Source of the DNA: Atopostipes sp963558565 | GTDB lineage: Bacteria; Bacillota; Bacilli; Lactobacillales; Carnobacteriaceae_A | Direction of reading: 5' to 3' | DNA length: 64,000 nucleotides | Assembly: GCA_963558565.1 (NCBI GenBank) | Contig: CAUWGX010000008.1 | Location: 1 to 64,000, forward strand | Part shown: positions 54,634-62,697 of the stretch, in pieces | Layout of the letters: each line of letters opens with the position of its first letter | Numbering within the stretch: position 1 is the stretch's first letter | Position numbers and translations under genes: made by a program | Notes under the pieces: model-generated | The model's database searches: none | What the model saw: only the letters and a program-made list of their open reading frames with translations | What the model was told of the DNA's origin: nothing

Positions 54634-55074
54634 TTACTCACCTGATTTTTTTCGATTTTCCCATAATTGAAGCCGTTCTTCGTGGCTAACAACTTCATGG
54701 ATTTCATGCAGCATCCACTGGTAACCGAACGGATCAACAAAAGAAGCATTCGATACACCATAAGCAGAAAGCTCAACAACCGCTTGGAGTTCTGTACAGC
54801 CAGCTTCCATTGCTCGTGTGTATGTGGCACGGATATCAGGAACACTAATATTTATCCACATCGTGGTCGGATGATCTTCTGTTGGAGCGAACAAGCGGAA
54901 CTCCGGATTTTCATCTAACATGTGAAAACGAGTCCCATAAATTTCAAAAACAGCTTCATTTTCACCCTGCGGCAAGTTGGATACTTCAATACGTTCTACT
55001 TCGAATATTTTTTCGTACAAAGTTAATGCAGCTAAGCTATCAGATACGATAAAATCAATTTCTACTCCAAACAT
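54634..55074 (-). CDS. VOC family protein (PhnB/glyoxalase-like)
   Basis: 146-residue vicinal-oxygen-chelate fold protein with FVDPFGYQWMLHEI at its end, typical of PhnB-like members. The start is the ATG at 55074 with GAGG eight bases upstream. A longer reading to 55221 runs into repeat array B and is spurious. Function is not predictable; it is probably cotranscribed with the GNAT gene. Confidence 0.85.
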   Translation of the reverse strand: MFGVEIDFIVSDSLAALTLYEKIFEVERIEVSNLPQGENEAVFEIYGTRFHMLDENPEFRLFAPTEDHPTTMWINISVPDIRATYTRAMEAGCTELQAVVELSAYGVSNASFVDPFGYQWMLHEIHEVVSHEERLQLWENRKKSGE

Positions 55075-55155
55075 TGTCTCATCCTCACTTTTTATTCCTG
55101 TTTTTATGATTCTGGAAGTTCCTTGAGTTTTTATTAAGGTTTTATTTAGTTTGTT

Positions 55156-55315
55156 TCGCTGTAATTCATTTTGAGCGAAATATTTCAGCTTTATGTCGCT
55201 GTAATCCGATTTGAGCGACATATTCTCGATTTATTTCGCTGTAATTCATTTTGAGCGACATATTTTTGATTTATGTCGCTGTAATCCGATTTGAGCGACA
55301 TATTTCAGATTTATC
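55156..55315. repeat. Family B 40-bp tandem repeat array, copy 2 (inverted, four units)
   Basis: Four 40-bp units have TCGCT starting at 55156, 55196, 55236 and 55276. The reverse complement matches the array at 32081-32400 (CTCAAAATGAATT, CAGCGAAA). The centre alternates between two versions, AATTCATTTT and AATCCGATTT, in the order 1-2-1-2, so the array may have grown by duplicating an 80-bp pair. Arms TCGCTGTAAT and ATTTTGAGCGA-like are inverted repeats. It lies between the VOC gene and recR. Confidence 0.95.
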
Positions 55316-55350
55316 CTGAAGTTTGAACTCTTTGTATCGCTCAAACTCGC

Positions 55351-55947
55351 TTACATCTCTGTTCGTCCTTGGACAGCTTTGAGTAAAGTGACTTCATCCG
55401 CATATTCAATGTCGCTTCCGACAGACAAACCATGCGCAAGTCGCGAAACTTTAATCTCAGCGGGTTTAATGAGACGAGATAGATAAGTTGCCGTTGCTTC
55501 GCCTTCAACGTTTGCGTTTGTCGCAATAATCACTTCTTTAACTTCTTCATTTTGAAGTCTTTTTAATAATGGAGGAATATTAATATCTTCAGGGCCTGTC
55601 CCTTCTATAGGAGACAAGACACCATGAAGTACATGATATTGCCCATTGTATTCTTGCATTTTTTCTAAGGACGCTACATCCTTCGCTTGTTCAACAACTA
55701 AAATCACAGACTGATCACGGTTTTTATCCGCACAAATTGCACATGGATCACTGTCTGTAATATTTCCACAATTTGAACAGTAAGTTAAATCGCGTTTCAC
55801 ACTGACTAAATTCTTCGCAAAGTCCGTGACATCTTCTTCTTTCATGCTTACTGTATAAAAAGCTAAACGAGAAGCTGTTTTTTCGCCAATCCCCGGAAGT
55901 TTCATATAGCTTTCCATCAAACGTGAAATCGGTTCTGGATAATACAT
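55351..55947 (-). CDS. recR: Recombination mediator protein RecR
   Basis: 198-residue protein acting with RecO in RecF-pathway repair. An N-terminal HhH region (LPGIGEKTASRL), a four-cysteine zinc finger (CSNCGNITDSDPCAIC) and a Toprim domain (ILVVEQAKDVASLE and later NANVEGEATA) are present. The order dnaX-ybaB-recR is conserved across bacteria. Confidence 0.97.
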   Translation of the reverse strand: MYYPEPISRLMESYMKLPGIGEKTASRLAFYTVSMKEEDVTDFAKNLVSVKRDLTYCSNCGNITDSDPCAICADKNRDQSVILVVEQAKDVASLEKMQEYNGQYHVLHGVLSPIEGTGPEDINIPPLLKRLQNEEVKEVIIATNANVEGEATATYLSRLIKPAEIKVSRLAHGLSVGSDIEYADEVTLLKAVQGRTEM

Positions 55948-55982
55948 TTTATAACGCCTGCTTTCTTACATCCAGGCTTCCA

Positions 55983-56294
55983 TTAGAATCCTGGAATATT
56001 TAGATCATTTGTATACTTGCCCATGACCCGTTCCGTTTCATCATCAATTTGACCAAGAACGTCATTTAGCGCAAGTAAAATTAAATCTTCTAAAAATTCT
56101 GAATCGCCCATTTCAGCAATATCTTCTTTGACATCCACTGACTGGACTTCTCTTTTACCATTCATTGTAATTTTTACTAAATCATCATTTGCCACACCTG
56201 TAAATTCTGTTTCATTCAGTTTTTCTTGAGATTGGCTCATATCTTTCTGCATTTTTTGCATTTGTTTCATCATATTTTTCATATTTCCACGCAT
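55983..56294 (-). CDS. YbaB/EbfC family nucleoid-associated protein
   Basis: 103-residue DNA-binding protein with a Met/Lys/Gln-rich N-terminal helix (MKNMMKQMQKMQKDM), the family's sheet (VKITMNGKREVQSVDV) and a C-terminal helix. Members bind DNA as dimers and are usually encoded between dnaX and recR, as here. GAGGAG precedes the ATG. Confidence 0.95.
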   Translation of the reverse strand: MRGNMKNMMKQMQKMQKDMSQSQEKLNETEFTGVANDDLVKITMNGKREVQSVDVKEDIAEMGDSEFLEDLILLALNDVLGQIDDETERVMGKYTNDLNIPGF

Positions 56295-56315
56295 AGTAAT
56301 TCTCCTCTAATTTTT

Positions 56316-58070
56316 TTAATCGATAATTTCAACAACATCTTCTCCGAAAAATTCGACCGCTTTTGAGACGACTTCATCTTCTTTTTCAGCCGAAGGTTGG
56401 TCTTTAGAATTTTCATTGGTCTCATCATTAGCTGATGTATCTTTTTCTTTCATCTGGTTGATATAGTCTTGACGCACTTCCGGCCACTCTTGGCTGGTCA
56501 CATACACAAGATCAATTCTTTTATCAATGATTTTTTCTAAATAGTCATTGACTGTCTGGTGTAAAGTCTCATCTGCTTGTGCTCGTTCGCATAAAATACC
56601 ATACTGAAATTTTATTACTAAAGCTTCAGGACTTGCGGCTACGGGTTCCGAATTGTTTAAGAGTGCTTTTTGTCCCACTTCAAGAACATCTAAGACATCG
56701 ACCCAGACGGATTTAATTTCACGAAGGTCCTCATGGGTTGCTTCGGACAATACTTTATAAACAGCATTTCGATCTGCTTTAAAGTTCCCGGCTGGATTTT
56801 TAGGCGCTGCTTTTTTGGCTGGTTTTTGATTAGAGGCTCCGCCATTTTCTTTTATAGCGGTGAGTTCGCTTTTAACACTTAACAACTCTTCTTGTAACTT
56901 TTTAATGTCCTCATTTGAAACAGCAGCCATTTGTTCGGCAGGAGCTGCTATTGCGTCCCCTTCTGGCGCTTCTTCTGCACCTAATTCTCTTTGTGCCAAT
57001 TTAATCGTTGCGACTTCTAAATAAACTTCCGCATGATTACTTAAACGCAATTCTTGCTGTGTATCGTTAAATACGCGAATCACAGCATATAAAAAATCTT
57101 CGGGAATATTTGAAGCTAAGGTCGCAAATTCATCACTAAACTTTGCAATCTTGAAGAGCGAAGGAGTCTGCTCATTTGTATTTTGATATAAAAGCATGTC
57201 TCGTGCGAATAAAATAATATCCTCGACAAAACGTCCCGCATCTTTCCCTTCCGCTAATAAATTTTGTAGAAGGTTCAGGGCAACTTTTGTGTCTTTTTCT
57301 GTGAGTGCTTCTAAATAATCTTCAAGTAAATCTTGCGTAACACTCCCAGTAATTTTTTGGATATCTTCAGTTAATATTTTATCATCATGAAAAGAAAGCG
57401 CCTGGTCTAAAATACTTAAACCATCACGCATCCCACCTTCCGCTGCTTTCGCGATTAATAGTAAAGCATCCTCTTCATACTCGATGCCTTGTTCTTCTAA
57501 TATATATTCCATACGGTTAATAATATCTTCTTGCGAAATACGTCGGAAATCAAATCGCTGTGTGCGGGAAATGATCGTTAATGGGATTTTATGAGGTTCT
57601 GTTGTGGCAAGTAAAAAAACAACATTTTTGGGTGGTTCTTCTAACGTTTTCAATAAGGCATTAAAAGCGCCCATCGATAACATGTGAACCTCATCAATAA
57701 TATATACTTTATATTTTGCTTGGGTTGGGGCATAATTTGCTTTCTCTCGAATGTCTCGAATCTCTTCTACCCCATTGTTACTAGCTGCGTCAATTTCGAT
57801 CACGTCACCTAGACTGCCATCTGTAATTTGTTGACAAATTGCACATTCGTTACATGGTTCGCCATCTGTCGAATTGGGACAGTTAATGGCTTTAGAAAAT
57901 ATCTTGGCCACACTCGTTTTTCCAGTCCCACGTGGTCCTGTAAATAAATAAGCATGACTGGGCGTACCTTGTCGAATAGCATTTTGTAGTGTTTGGGTAA
58001 TCATACTTTGTCCCGAAACATCTTTAAATGTTTGCGGACGCCAAACACGATATAAGGCTTGATAAGTCAT
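56316..58070 (-). CDS. dnaX: DNA polymerase III subunits gamma/tau
   Basis: 584-residue clamp-loader ATPase. P-loop GPRGTGKTSVAK, zinc-binding cysteines (CPNSTDGEPCNECAIC), Walker B IIDEVHML and an SRTQRFDFRRI sensor are present. A linker around residues 395-425 separates the ATPase part from the tau C-terminus. I place the start at the ATG at 58070, after AAGGGTG; a GTG four codons earlier is possible. An A6 run at codons 419-420 lies just before a stop in the -1 frame (see findings). Confidence 0.95.
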   Translation of the reverse strand: MTYQALYRVWRPQTFKDVSGQSMITQTLQNAIRQGTPSHAYLFTGPRGTGKTSVAKIFSKAINCPNSTDGEPCNECAICQQITDGSLGDVIEIDAASNNGVEEIRDIREKANYAPTQAKYKVYIIDEVHMLSMGAFNALLKTLEEPPKNVVFLLATTEPHKIPLTIISRTQRFDFRRISQEDIINRMEYILEEQGIEYEEDALLLIAKAAEGGMRDGLSILDQALSFHDDKILTEDIQKITGSVTQDLLEDYLEALTEKDTKVALNLLQNLLAEGKDAGRFVEDIILFARDMLLYQNTNEQTPSLFKIAKFSDEFATLASNIPEDFLYAVIRVFNDTQQELRLSNHAEVYLEVATIKLAQRELGAEEAPEGDAIAAPAEQMAAVSNEDIKKLQEELLSVKSELTAIKENGGASNQKPAKKAAPKNPAGNFKADRNAVYKVLSEATHEDLREIKSVWVDVLDVLEVGQKALLNNSEPVAASPEALVIKFQYGILCERAQADETLHQTVNDYLEKIIDKRIDLVYVTSQEWPEVRQDYINQMKEKDTSANDETNENSKDQPSAEKEDEVVSKAVEFFGEDVVEIID

Positions 58071-58118
58071 TATTTTATTCACCCTTAAAAATTTCTCTTA
58101 CTCCCTTATTATAAAGAA

Positions 58119-58143
58119 AATACCATGCAATTAACATGGTATT
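58119..58143 (-). terminator. Terminator-like hairpin between pap and dnaX
   Basis: AATACCATG (58119-58127) and CATGGTATT (58135-58143) pair with a 7-base loop; TTCTTT follows on the minus strand. A -10-like TATAAT (58113-58108) for dnaX lies just after it. Confidence 0.75.
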
Positions 58144-58286
58144 CCCATTTTTTCTTGAATTGTTAATAAGCTGCAATAAATTATATTTTAATAACTTGTC
58201 TCTCGAAATGAAAATATTTATAAATATAATTGGCGCTATGTCCCTTCGTTCAATCCCTTAAACTTCTCTTATTAATAGCCCGCGTT

Positions 58287-59771
58287 TTAATTTTTTTCAC
58301 TTTCCAAATACTCTGAAACACGTGTGATAAAATCTTTCAGGACGACGAGTCGCGCATATCTTTTATCATTCCCACTAATCACCTTCCAAGGAGCTTCTGG
58401 CGTAGAAGTGTAAAAGACCATCTCATTCATCGCTTGTTTATATTCAGAAAATTGCTCGTGTGCTCGCCAGTCTTCGGCAGTTAATTTATATTGTTTAGTT
58501 GGGTCTTCAGCTCTTTTTTCAAATCGTTCCAGCTGTTCTTCCTCATCAATCACTAGTAGATATTTTAATACTAAATAATCGTCGTCCACTAAACTTCGTT
58601 CCATTTGATTAATTTCGCGATATGCTTCCTGCCAACGATAAGCGGGAGTAAGTTGTTCAACACGTTCCACTAACACACGACCATACCAACTGCGATCAAA
58701 AATTGTCATGCGTCCTTTTGTTGGAAATTCACGGTAAAAACGCCATAAATAATGATGGGCGCGTTCGTACTTAGTGGGTTCAGACACTGTTGCTACCTCA
58801 TATCCGCGTGGATCCATATGGCGAGTTAAGCGTTCGATATTTCCGTCTTTACCCGCAGCATCTGTACCTTCATAAGCCACGATTACTGCTTTTCCTTCAA
58901 GATACACGCGGTAAAGCAAATCTCTTGCTCGCTTTTGTAAATGCATGAGTGCTTGCTCGTATTCGGTATCTGTGACCTTTTGCGTAAAATCCACTTGAGC
59001 AAGCGGCAAATCTGTTTCATTTTGTGGGAGTTTTGGCAATTCCGGCTCTTCACGCGTTGTGTCTGTATTTAAAAATAATTCCAAACGGTTAATACATAGT
59101 TCGAGCGCTTTTTTTACCGTATCTTTACGACTATTGACAAACAATATATCCCAAGGGGCACTTGGCGCATTCGTACGCGCAATCACTTCTGAAAAATGTT
59201 GATAATAGGCGTCATAATGATTTAATTGTATATAATCTCTCTCATCCAAACGTACTTGCCGATAAGGGTTTCTTTCCAACGTTTTAATATTATTTTCCAT
59301 TTCAGCTTCCGTTTGATGTAAAAAGAACTTAACAATTAAAGTATCATCATCCGCTAATGCTTTTTCTAAAAAATGAATATCCTGAATAATGCCTTCGAGT
59401 GCTCCATCTGTCAACGTCACATCATCTAGTAAATCATAGTAAAAACTACGATCAAAAAAGGAAATTTGTCCTTTAGTAGGCGCACGCATGAAAAATCGAT
59501 AAAGATAAGGATGTGCGTCTTCCTGTTCCGAAGCCTCTTCAAAGACACTCACTTTATAATGCTTGGGGTCAAGCGGACGCGTTAATTCTTTTAGCAAATG
59601 CCCTTTGCCTGAGGATTCCCAGCCGTCTACAATCACTAACATACTTTTTTCCGTTTCTTTCAGTTCTCGTTGTAACGTCGCAAAATAAGCACTTAAATCC
59701 TCTAAATCCGCTTCAGCAACATTTTCTGGTAACTCCTCGCGAAATTCATCTTTACTCGGCAACAATTTCAT
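58287..59771 (-). CDS. pap: Polyphosphate:AMP phosphotransferase (two PPK2 domains)
   Basis: 494-residue protein with tandem PPK2 domains, the architecture of polyphosphate:AMP phosphotransferases that make ADP from AMP and polyphosphate. The N-terminal domain (about 1-240) has a P-loop GWESSGKG; the C-terminal domain (about 255-490) has EGTDAAGKDG. Lid and Walker B regions read FFDRSFYYD and FDRSWYGR. The start is the ATG at 59771, with AGAGGAAGG; the reading from 59819 adds 16 residues. It stands alone, upstream of dnaX in the same direction. Confidence 0.93.
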   Translation of the reverse strand: MKLLPSKDEFREELPENVAEADLEDLSAYFATLQRELKETEKSMLVIVDGWESSGKGHLLKELTRPLDPKHYKVSVFEEASEQEDAHPYLYRFFMRAPTKGQISFFDRSFYYDLLDDVTLTDGALEGIIQDIHFLEKALADDDTLIVKFFLHQTEAEMENNIKTLERNPYRQVRLDERDYIQLNHYDAYYQHFSEVIARTNAPSAPWDILFVNSRKDTVKKALELCINRLELFLNTDTTREEPELPKLPQNETDLPLAQVDFTQKVTDTEYEQALMHLQKRARDLLYRVYLEGKAVIVAYEGTDAAGKDGNIERLTRHMDPRGYEVATVSEPTKYERAHHYLWRFYREFPTKGRMTIFDRSWYGRVLVERVEQLTPAYRWQEAYREINQMERSLVDDDYLVLKYLLVIDEEEQLERFEKRAEDPTKQYKLTAEDWRAHEQFSEYKQAMNEMVFYTSTPEAPWKVISGNDKRYARLVVLKDFITRVSEYLESEKN

Positions 59772-59937
59772 CACCCTTCCTCTACGTATCCTATCCTCTA
59801 TATACCAATGATACGTCAAGAATCGTTAAAACAAAAATAAAAAACTTCCGTTCCTATGCGAAATCATTGCACTTAAAAAAAATCTCCGAGATAATAAAAT
59901 TGTAAATATATATAGAATAAACAAAGGAGGAATTTTC

Positions 59938-61341
59938 GTGTCACAGCACCAACTTTATATCAATGGACAATGGACAGATTCAACAGGAAATGAAACCTCA
60001 GATGTTATCAACCCAGCGACAGAAGAAGTTTTCGATCGTGTGGCAATTGGAACAGAAGAAGATGTTGATAAAGCAGTAGCCGCTGCTAAAGAAGCTTTTC
60101 CAAGCTGGAACGCAACTTCCGTCGATGAACGAGTCGAATACATGGAAAAAATTTATGATGAAATCGAAAAGCATCAACAAGAAATTGCAGATACAATTGT
60201 TGCTGAACTAGGGTCAGCCCTTGCTTATGTGGAAGAAAGCCAAGCTCCTCAACCACTAAATGAAATGCGCGCAACAATTGATGCTGTGAAGGAATATGAT
60301 TTTGAATATTATGAAGATACGGCTAAAGTAATCAAAGAAGGTTATGGAGTGGTGGCTTGTATTACACCTTGGAACTACCCAATTAACCAAATTCAACGGA
60401 AAATTACGCCTGCTATTTTAGCGGGTAATACCGTAGTTGTGAATCCACCGACAAATACCCCTTTAACTGCTTTGCTCTATGCCAAATTAATTGATCAAGC
60501 AGGTTTACCAAAAGGAGTATTTAACTTAGTCACAGGTAGTGGTAGCTCAACCGGTGATTATTTATCGAAACACGAAGATGTCGATGTTATTTCATTTACC
60601 GGCTCCACGAACGTTGGTAAACAAATGTATGCCAATGCAGCAGATGGCATTAAACAGATTGTTTTAGAGCTTGGTGGAAAATCTCCGCTTGTTTACTTGA
60701 AAGGCGGCGACTTAAAAGCAGCTGTCAAACAAGCCATGGATACGGTGTTGAATAACCAAGGGCAAACTTGTACCGCCCTCACCCGTCTTTTAGTTCCCGA
60801 AGATGAGCTTGAAGAGACAAAACAAACGATCCTGGATTATTATGATGAAGCTGTTGTTATTGGTGATCCAACAGAGCGAGAAACCACAGTAGGTCCGATG
60901 GTTTCTGAAGATCAGCAACAAACCGTGTTAGACTATATTGAAACAGGTAAAAAAGAAGGGGCTGAAGTACTGATTGGAGGCAATAAAGTAGATCGAACAG
61001 GCTATTATGTTGAACCGACAGTCTTTATTGCAGATAATGACATGACGATTTCTCAAGAAGAAATTTTTGGTCCCGTATTAAATGTCATTCCTTACCAATC
61101 GCAAGAAGAAGCTGTTGAACTCGCAAACGACGTAGTATACGGTTTATCTGGCGCAGTCGTTGGTCCACAAGAAGAAGCCGAGAAAGTAGCGGCTCAATTA
61201 CGCACCGGCAATATTTTCGTCAATCAAGGCGCCCGAGTAGCGAAAGCACCCTTCGGTGGTTATAAAGAATCCGGTCGTGGACGCGAAAACGGTATTTACG
61301 GTGTAGAGGACTATCTAGAAATTAAATCTCTATTCCTATAA
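59938..61341 (+). CDS. NAD(P)-dependent aldehyde dehydrogenase
   Basis: 467-residue ALDH superfamily enzyme oxidising an aldehyde to the acid. Catalytic Cys278 in GQTCTA, general base Glu244 in LELGGKSP and Asn146 in PWNYP are present. The coenzyme loop is unusual: where most ALDHs have KPSE, this one reads NPPT, so the conserved Lys is Asn169 and the 2'-OH-binding Glu is Thr172. The start is GTG with GGAGGA. Specificity unknown. It precedes two aldo/keto reductases in the same direction but is separated by 374 bases. Confidence 0.92.
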   Translation: MSQHQLYINGQWTDSTGNETSDVINPATEEVFDRVAIGTEEDVDKAVAAAKEAFPSWNATSVDERVEYMEKIYDEIEKHQQEIADTIVAELGSALAYVEESQAPQPLNEMRATIDAVKEYDFEYYEDTAKVIKEGYGVVACITPWNYPINQIQRKITPAILAGNTVVVNPPTNTPLTALLYAKLIDQAGLPKGVFNLVTGSGSSTGDYLSKHEDVDVISFTGSTNVGKQMYANAADGIKQIVLELGGKSPLVYLKGGDLKAAVKQAMDTVLNNQGQTCTALTRLLVPEDELEETKQTILDYYDEAVVIGDPTERETTVGPMVSEDQQQTVLDYIETGKKEGAEVLIGGNKVDRTGYYVEPTVFIADNDMTISQEEIFGPVLNVIPYQSQEEAVELANDVVYGLSGAVVGPQEEAEKVAAQLRTGNIFVNQGARVAKAPFGGYKESGRGRENGIYGVEDYLEIKSLFL

Positions 61342-61447
61342 AAATATATTTGGAAGATATGGCGTGGAGTCATATCTTCCTTTTTATTTTGAATCACTAT
61401 TTTCTATTTATAGAGGAAGCGTGGAAATTATAAGGGTATAGTGTGGC

Positions 61448-61563
61448 TTGGCGAAGCGAAAACCTGTTTTGTTACTTTGGAAGCCTATTTTAACGAAACG
61501 AAATTGACATTCATTTCATTAACACTCGTTTTTTCGAAACGTTTTTAGTTTTCGTTTCGCCGA
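61448..61563. repeat. Family D tandem dyad array, 41-42-bp period
   Basis: Three diverged units begin with CGAAGCG or CGAAACG at 61452, 61494 and 61535 (intervals 42 and 41). Each is an inverted repeat; the third is perfect (CGAAACG, 61535-61541, with CGTTTCG, 61553-61559). The outer ends also match each other in inverse (GGCGAAGCGAAAAC at 61450 and GTTTTCGTTTCGCC at 61548). It fills the gap between the aldehyde dehydrogenase and the first aldo/keto reductase; nothing else is seen in 61342-61715 except the promoter of the latter. Confidence 0.8.
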
Positions 61564-61715
61564 AAAAAATTTTGTTTGAAATATTCGAAGATGCAGAAGA
61601 ACCTTTCTAGTGCATTTCACAATCAACGTCCTTTCCTAACAGGCATAAATGCTTCTACGTTCATCTCGCACTTATTTCTGATACACTGAAGTCAACTTAC
61701 ATAGGAGGCGTTAAC

Positions 61716-62546
61716 ATGGAACATTATATTTTAGCAGACGGTTTTAAAATTCCAAAAGTTGGTTTTGGGACTTCTGGCTTTAAAGGCCTTGATGGAACGC
61801 GTCGAATTGAAATGGCCTTAAATAACGGCTATCGACTCATCGATTCAGCCTATAATTATGAAAACGAAGGTGCTGTCGGAAAAGCGATTCGAAATAGTGG
61901 CATCTCTCGTGATCAAATTACAGTCACTTCAAAATTACCTGGACGTCATCATGAATACGACGACGCACTAGCAGCGATTGAAGAGTCCGTCCTTCGTACA
62001 GGATTAGATTATCTGGACTTATACTTAATTCATTGGCCCAACCCTCAAAAAGATAAATATGTGGAGGCTTGGCAAGCTTTAGTGGACGCACAAAAAGCTG
62101 GATTAGTTCGTTCAATTGGGGTCAGTAACTTCTTACCTGAATATATTGAGCGCTTAGAAGCAGAAACCGGTGTTTTACCCGTCATTAACCAAGTAGAGTT
62201 GCATCCCTACTTTAACCAAGCAGAACAGCGAAAATTTGACGCTTCAAAAGGCATCATTACTCAAGCTTGGGGGCCAGTCGGTCAGAAAAACGAGACCCTA
62301 GATGAAAAAGTCATTACTGAAATTGCAGATAAGTATGGGAAAACAGCAGCCCAAGTTGTTTTACGTTGGGAAATCCAACTCGGTGTCTTACCTATTCCGA
62401 AATCAAGTCATGCAGGGCGTCAATTTGAAAACTTAAATATTTTTGACTTTGAATTATCCCAAGATGAAATGGAAAGCATTAACGCATTGACTCGTGCCGA
62501 GGGACGAAACAACGACTTAGATCCTGAAAAACATGAAGAGTTTTAA
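61716..62546 (+). CDS. Aldo/keto reductase, copy 1
   Basis: 276-residue NADPH-dependent aldo/keto reductase. The tetrad is complete: Asp43, Tyr48, Lys73 and His106 (LIDSAYNYE, TSKLPG, LIHWPNP). The NADPH-binding PIPKSSH motif follows. AGGAGGC lies before the ATG. It is highly similar along its whole length to the next gene, including the leader GGAGGCGTTAACATGGA, so the two arose by tandem duplication. A reduction of small aldehydes or ketones is expected; substrate unknown. Confidence 0.94.
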   Translation: MEHYILADGFKIPKVGFGTSGFKGLDGTRRIEMALNNGYRLIDSAYNYENEGAVGKAIRNSGISRDQITVTSKLPGRHHEYDDALAAIEESVLRTGLDYLDLYLIHWPNPQKDKYVEAWQALVDAQKAGLVRSIGVSNFLPEYIERLEAETGVLPVINQVELHPYFNQAEQRKFDASKGIITQAWGPVGQKNETLDEKVITEIADKYGKTAAQVVLRWEIQLGVLPIPKSSHAGRQFENLNIFDFELSQDEMESINALTRAEGRNNDLDPEKHEEF

Positions 62547-62572
62547 AAACCGGCTCATCATTTAAACAATCC

Positions 62573-62620
62573 AAAAGATAAAAGTAGCGAGCAAAACAAA
62601 CCACTACTTTTATCTTTTTT
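62573..62620 (+). terminator. Terminator of aldo/keto reductase copy 1
   Basis: AAAAGATAAAAGTAG (62573-62587) pairs with CTACTTTTATCTTTTTT (62604-62620). Confidence 0.93.
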
Positions 62621-62697
62621 ATTTAGTGCTAAATTTTCTACACCCATGAAGTGATTCTTTTCTGATATACTGATTTTAACTATAAGGAGGCGTTAAC

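Noticed and set aside
55075..55221. N-terminal extension of the VOC protein
   Set aside because: It is a translation through repeat array B; the ATG at 55074 has a ribosome binding site and gives a normal VOC length.
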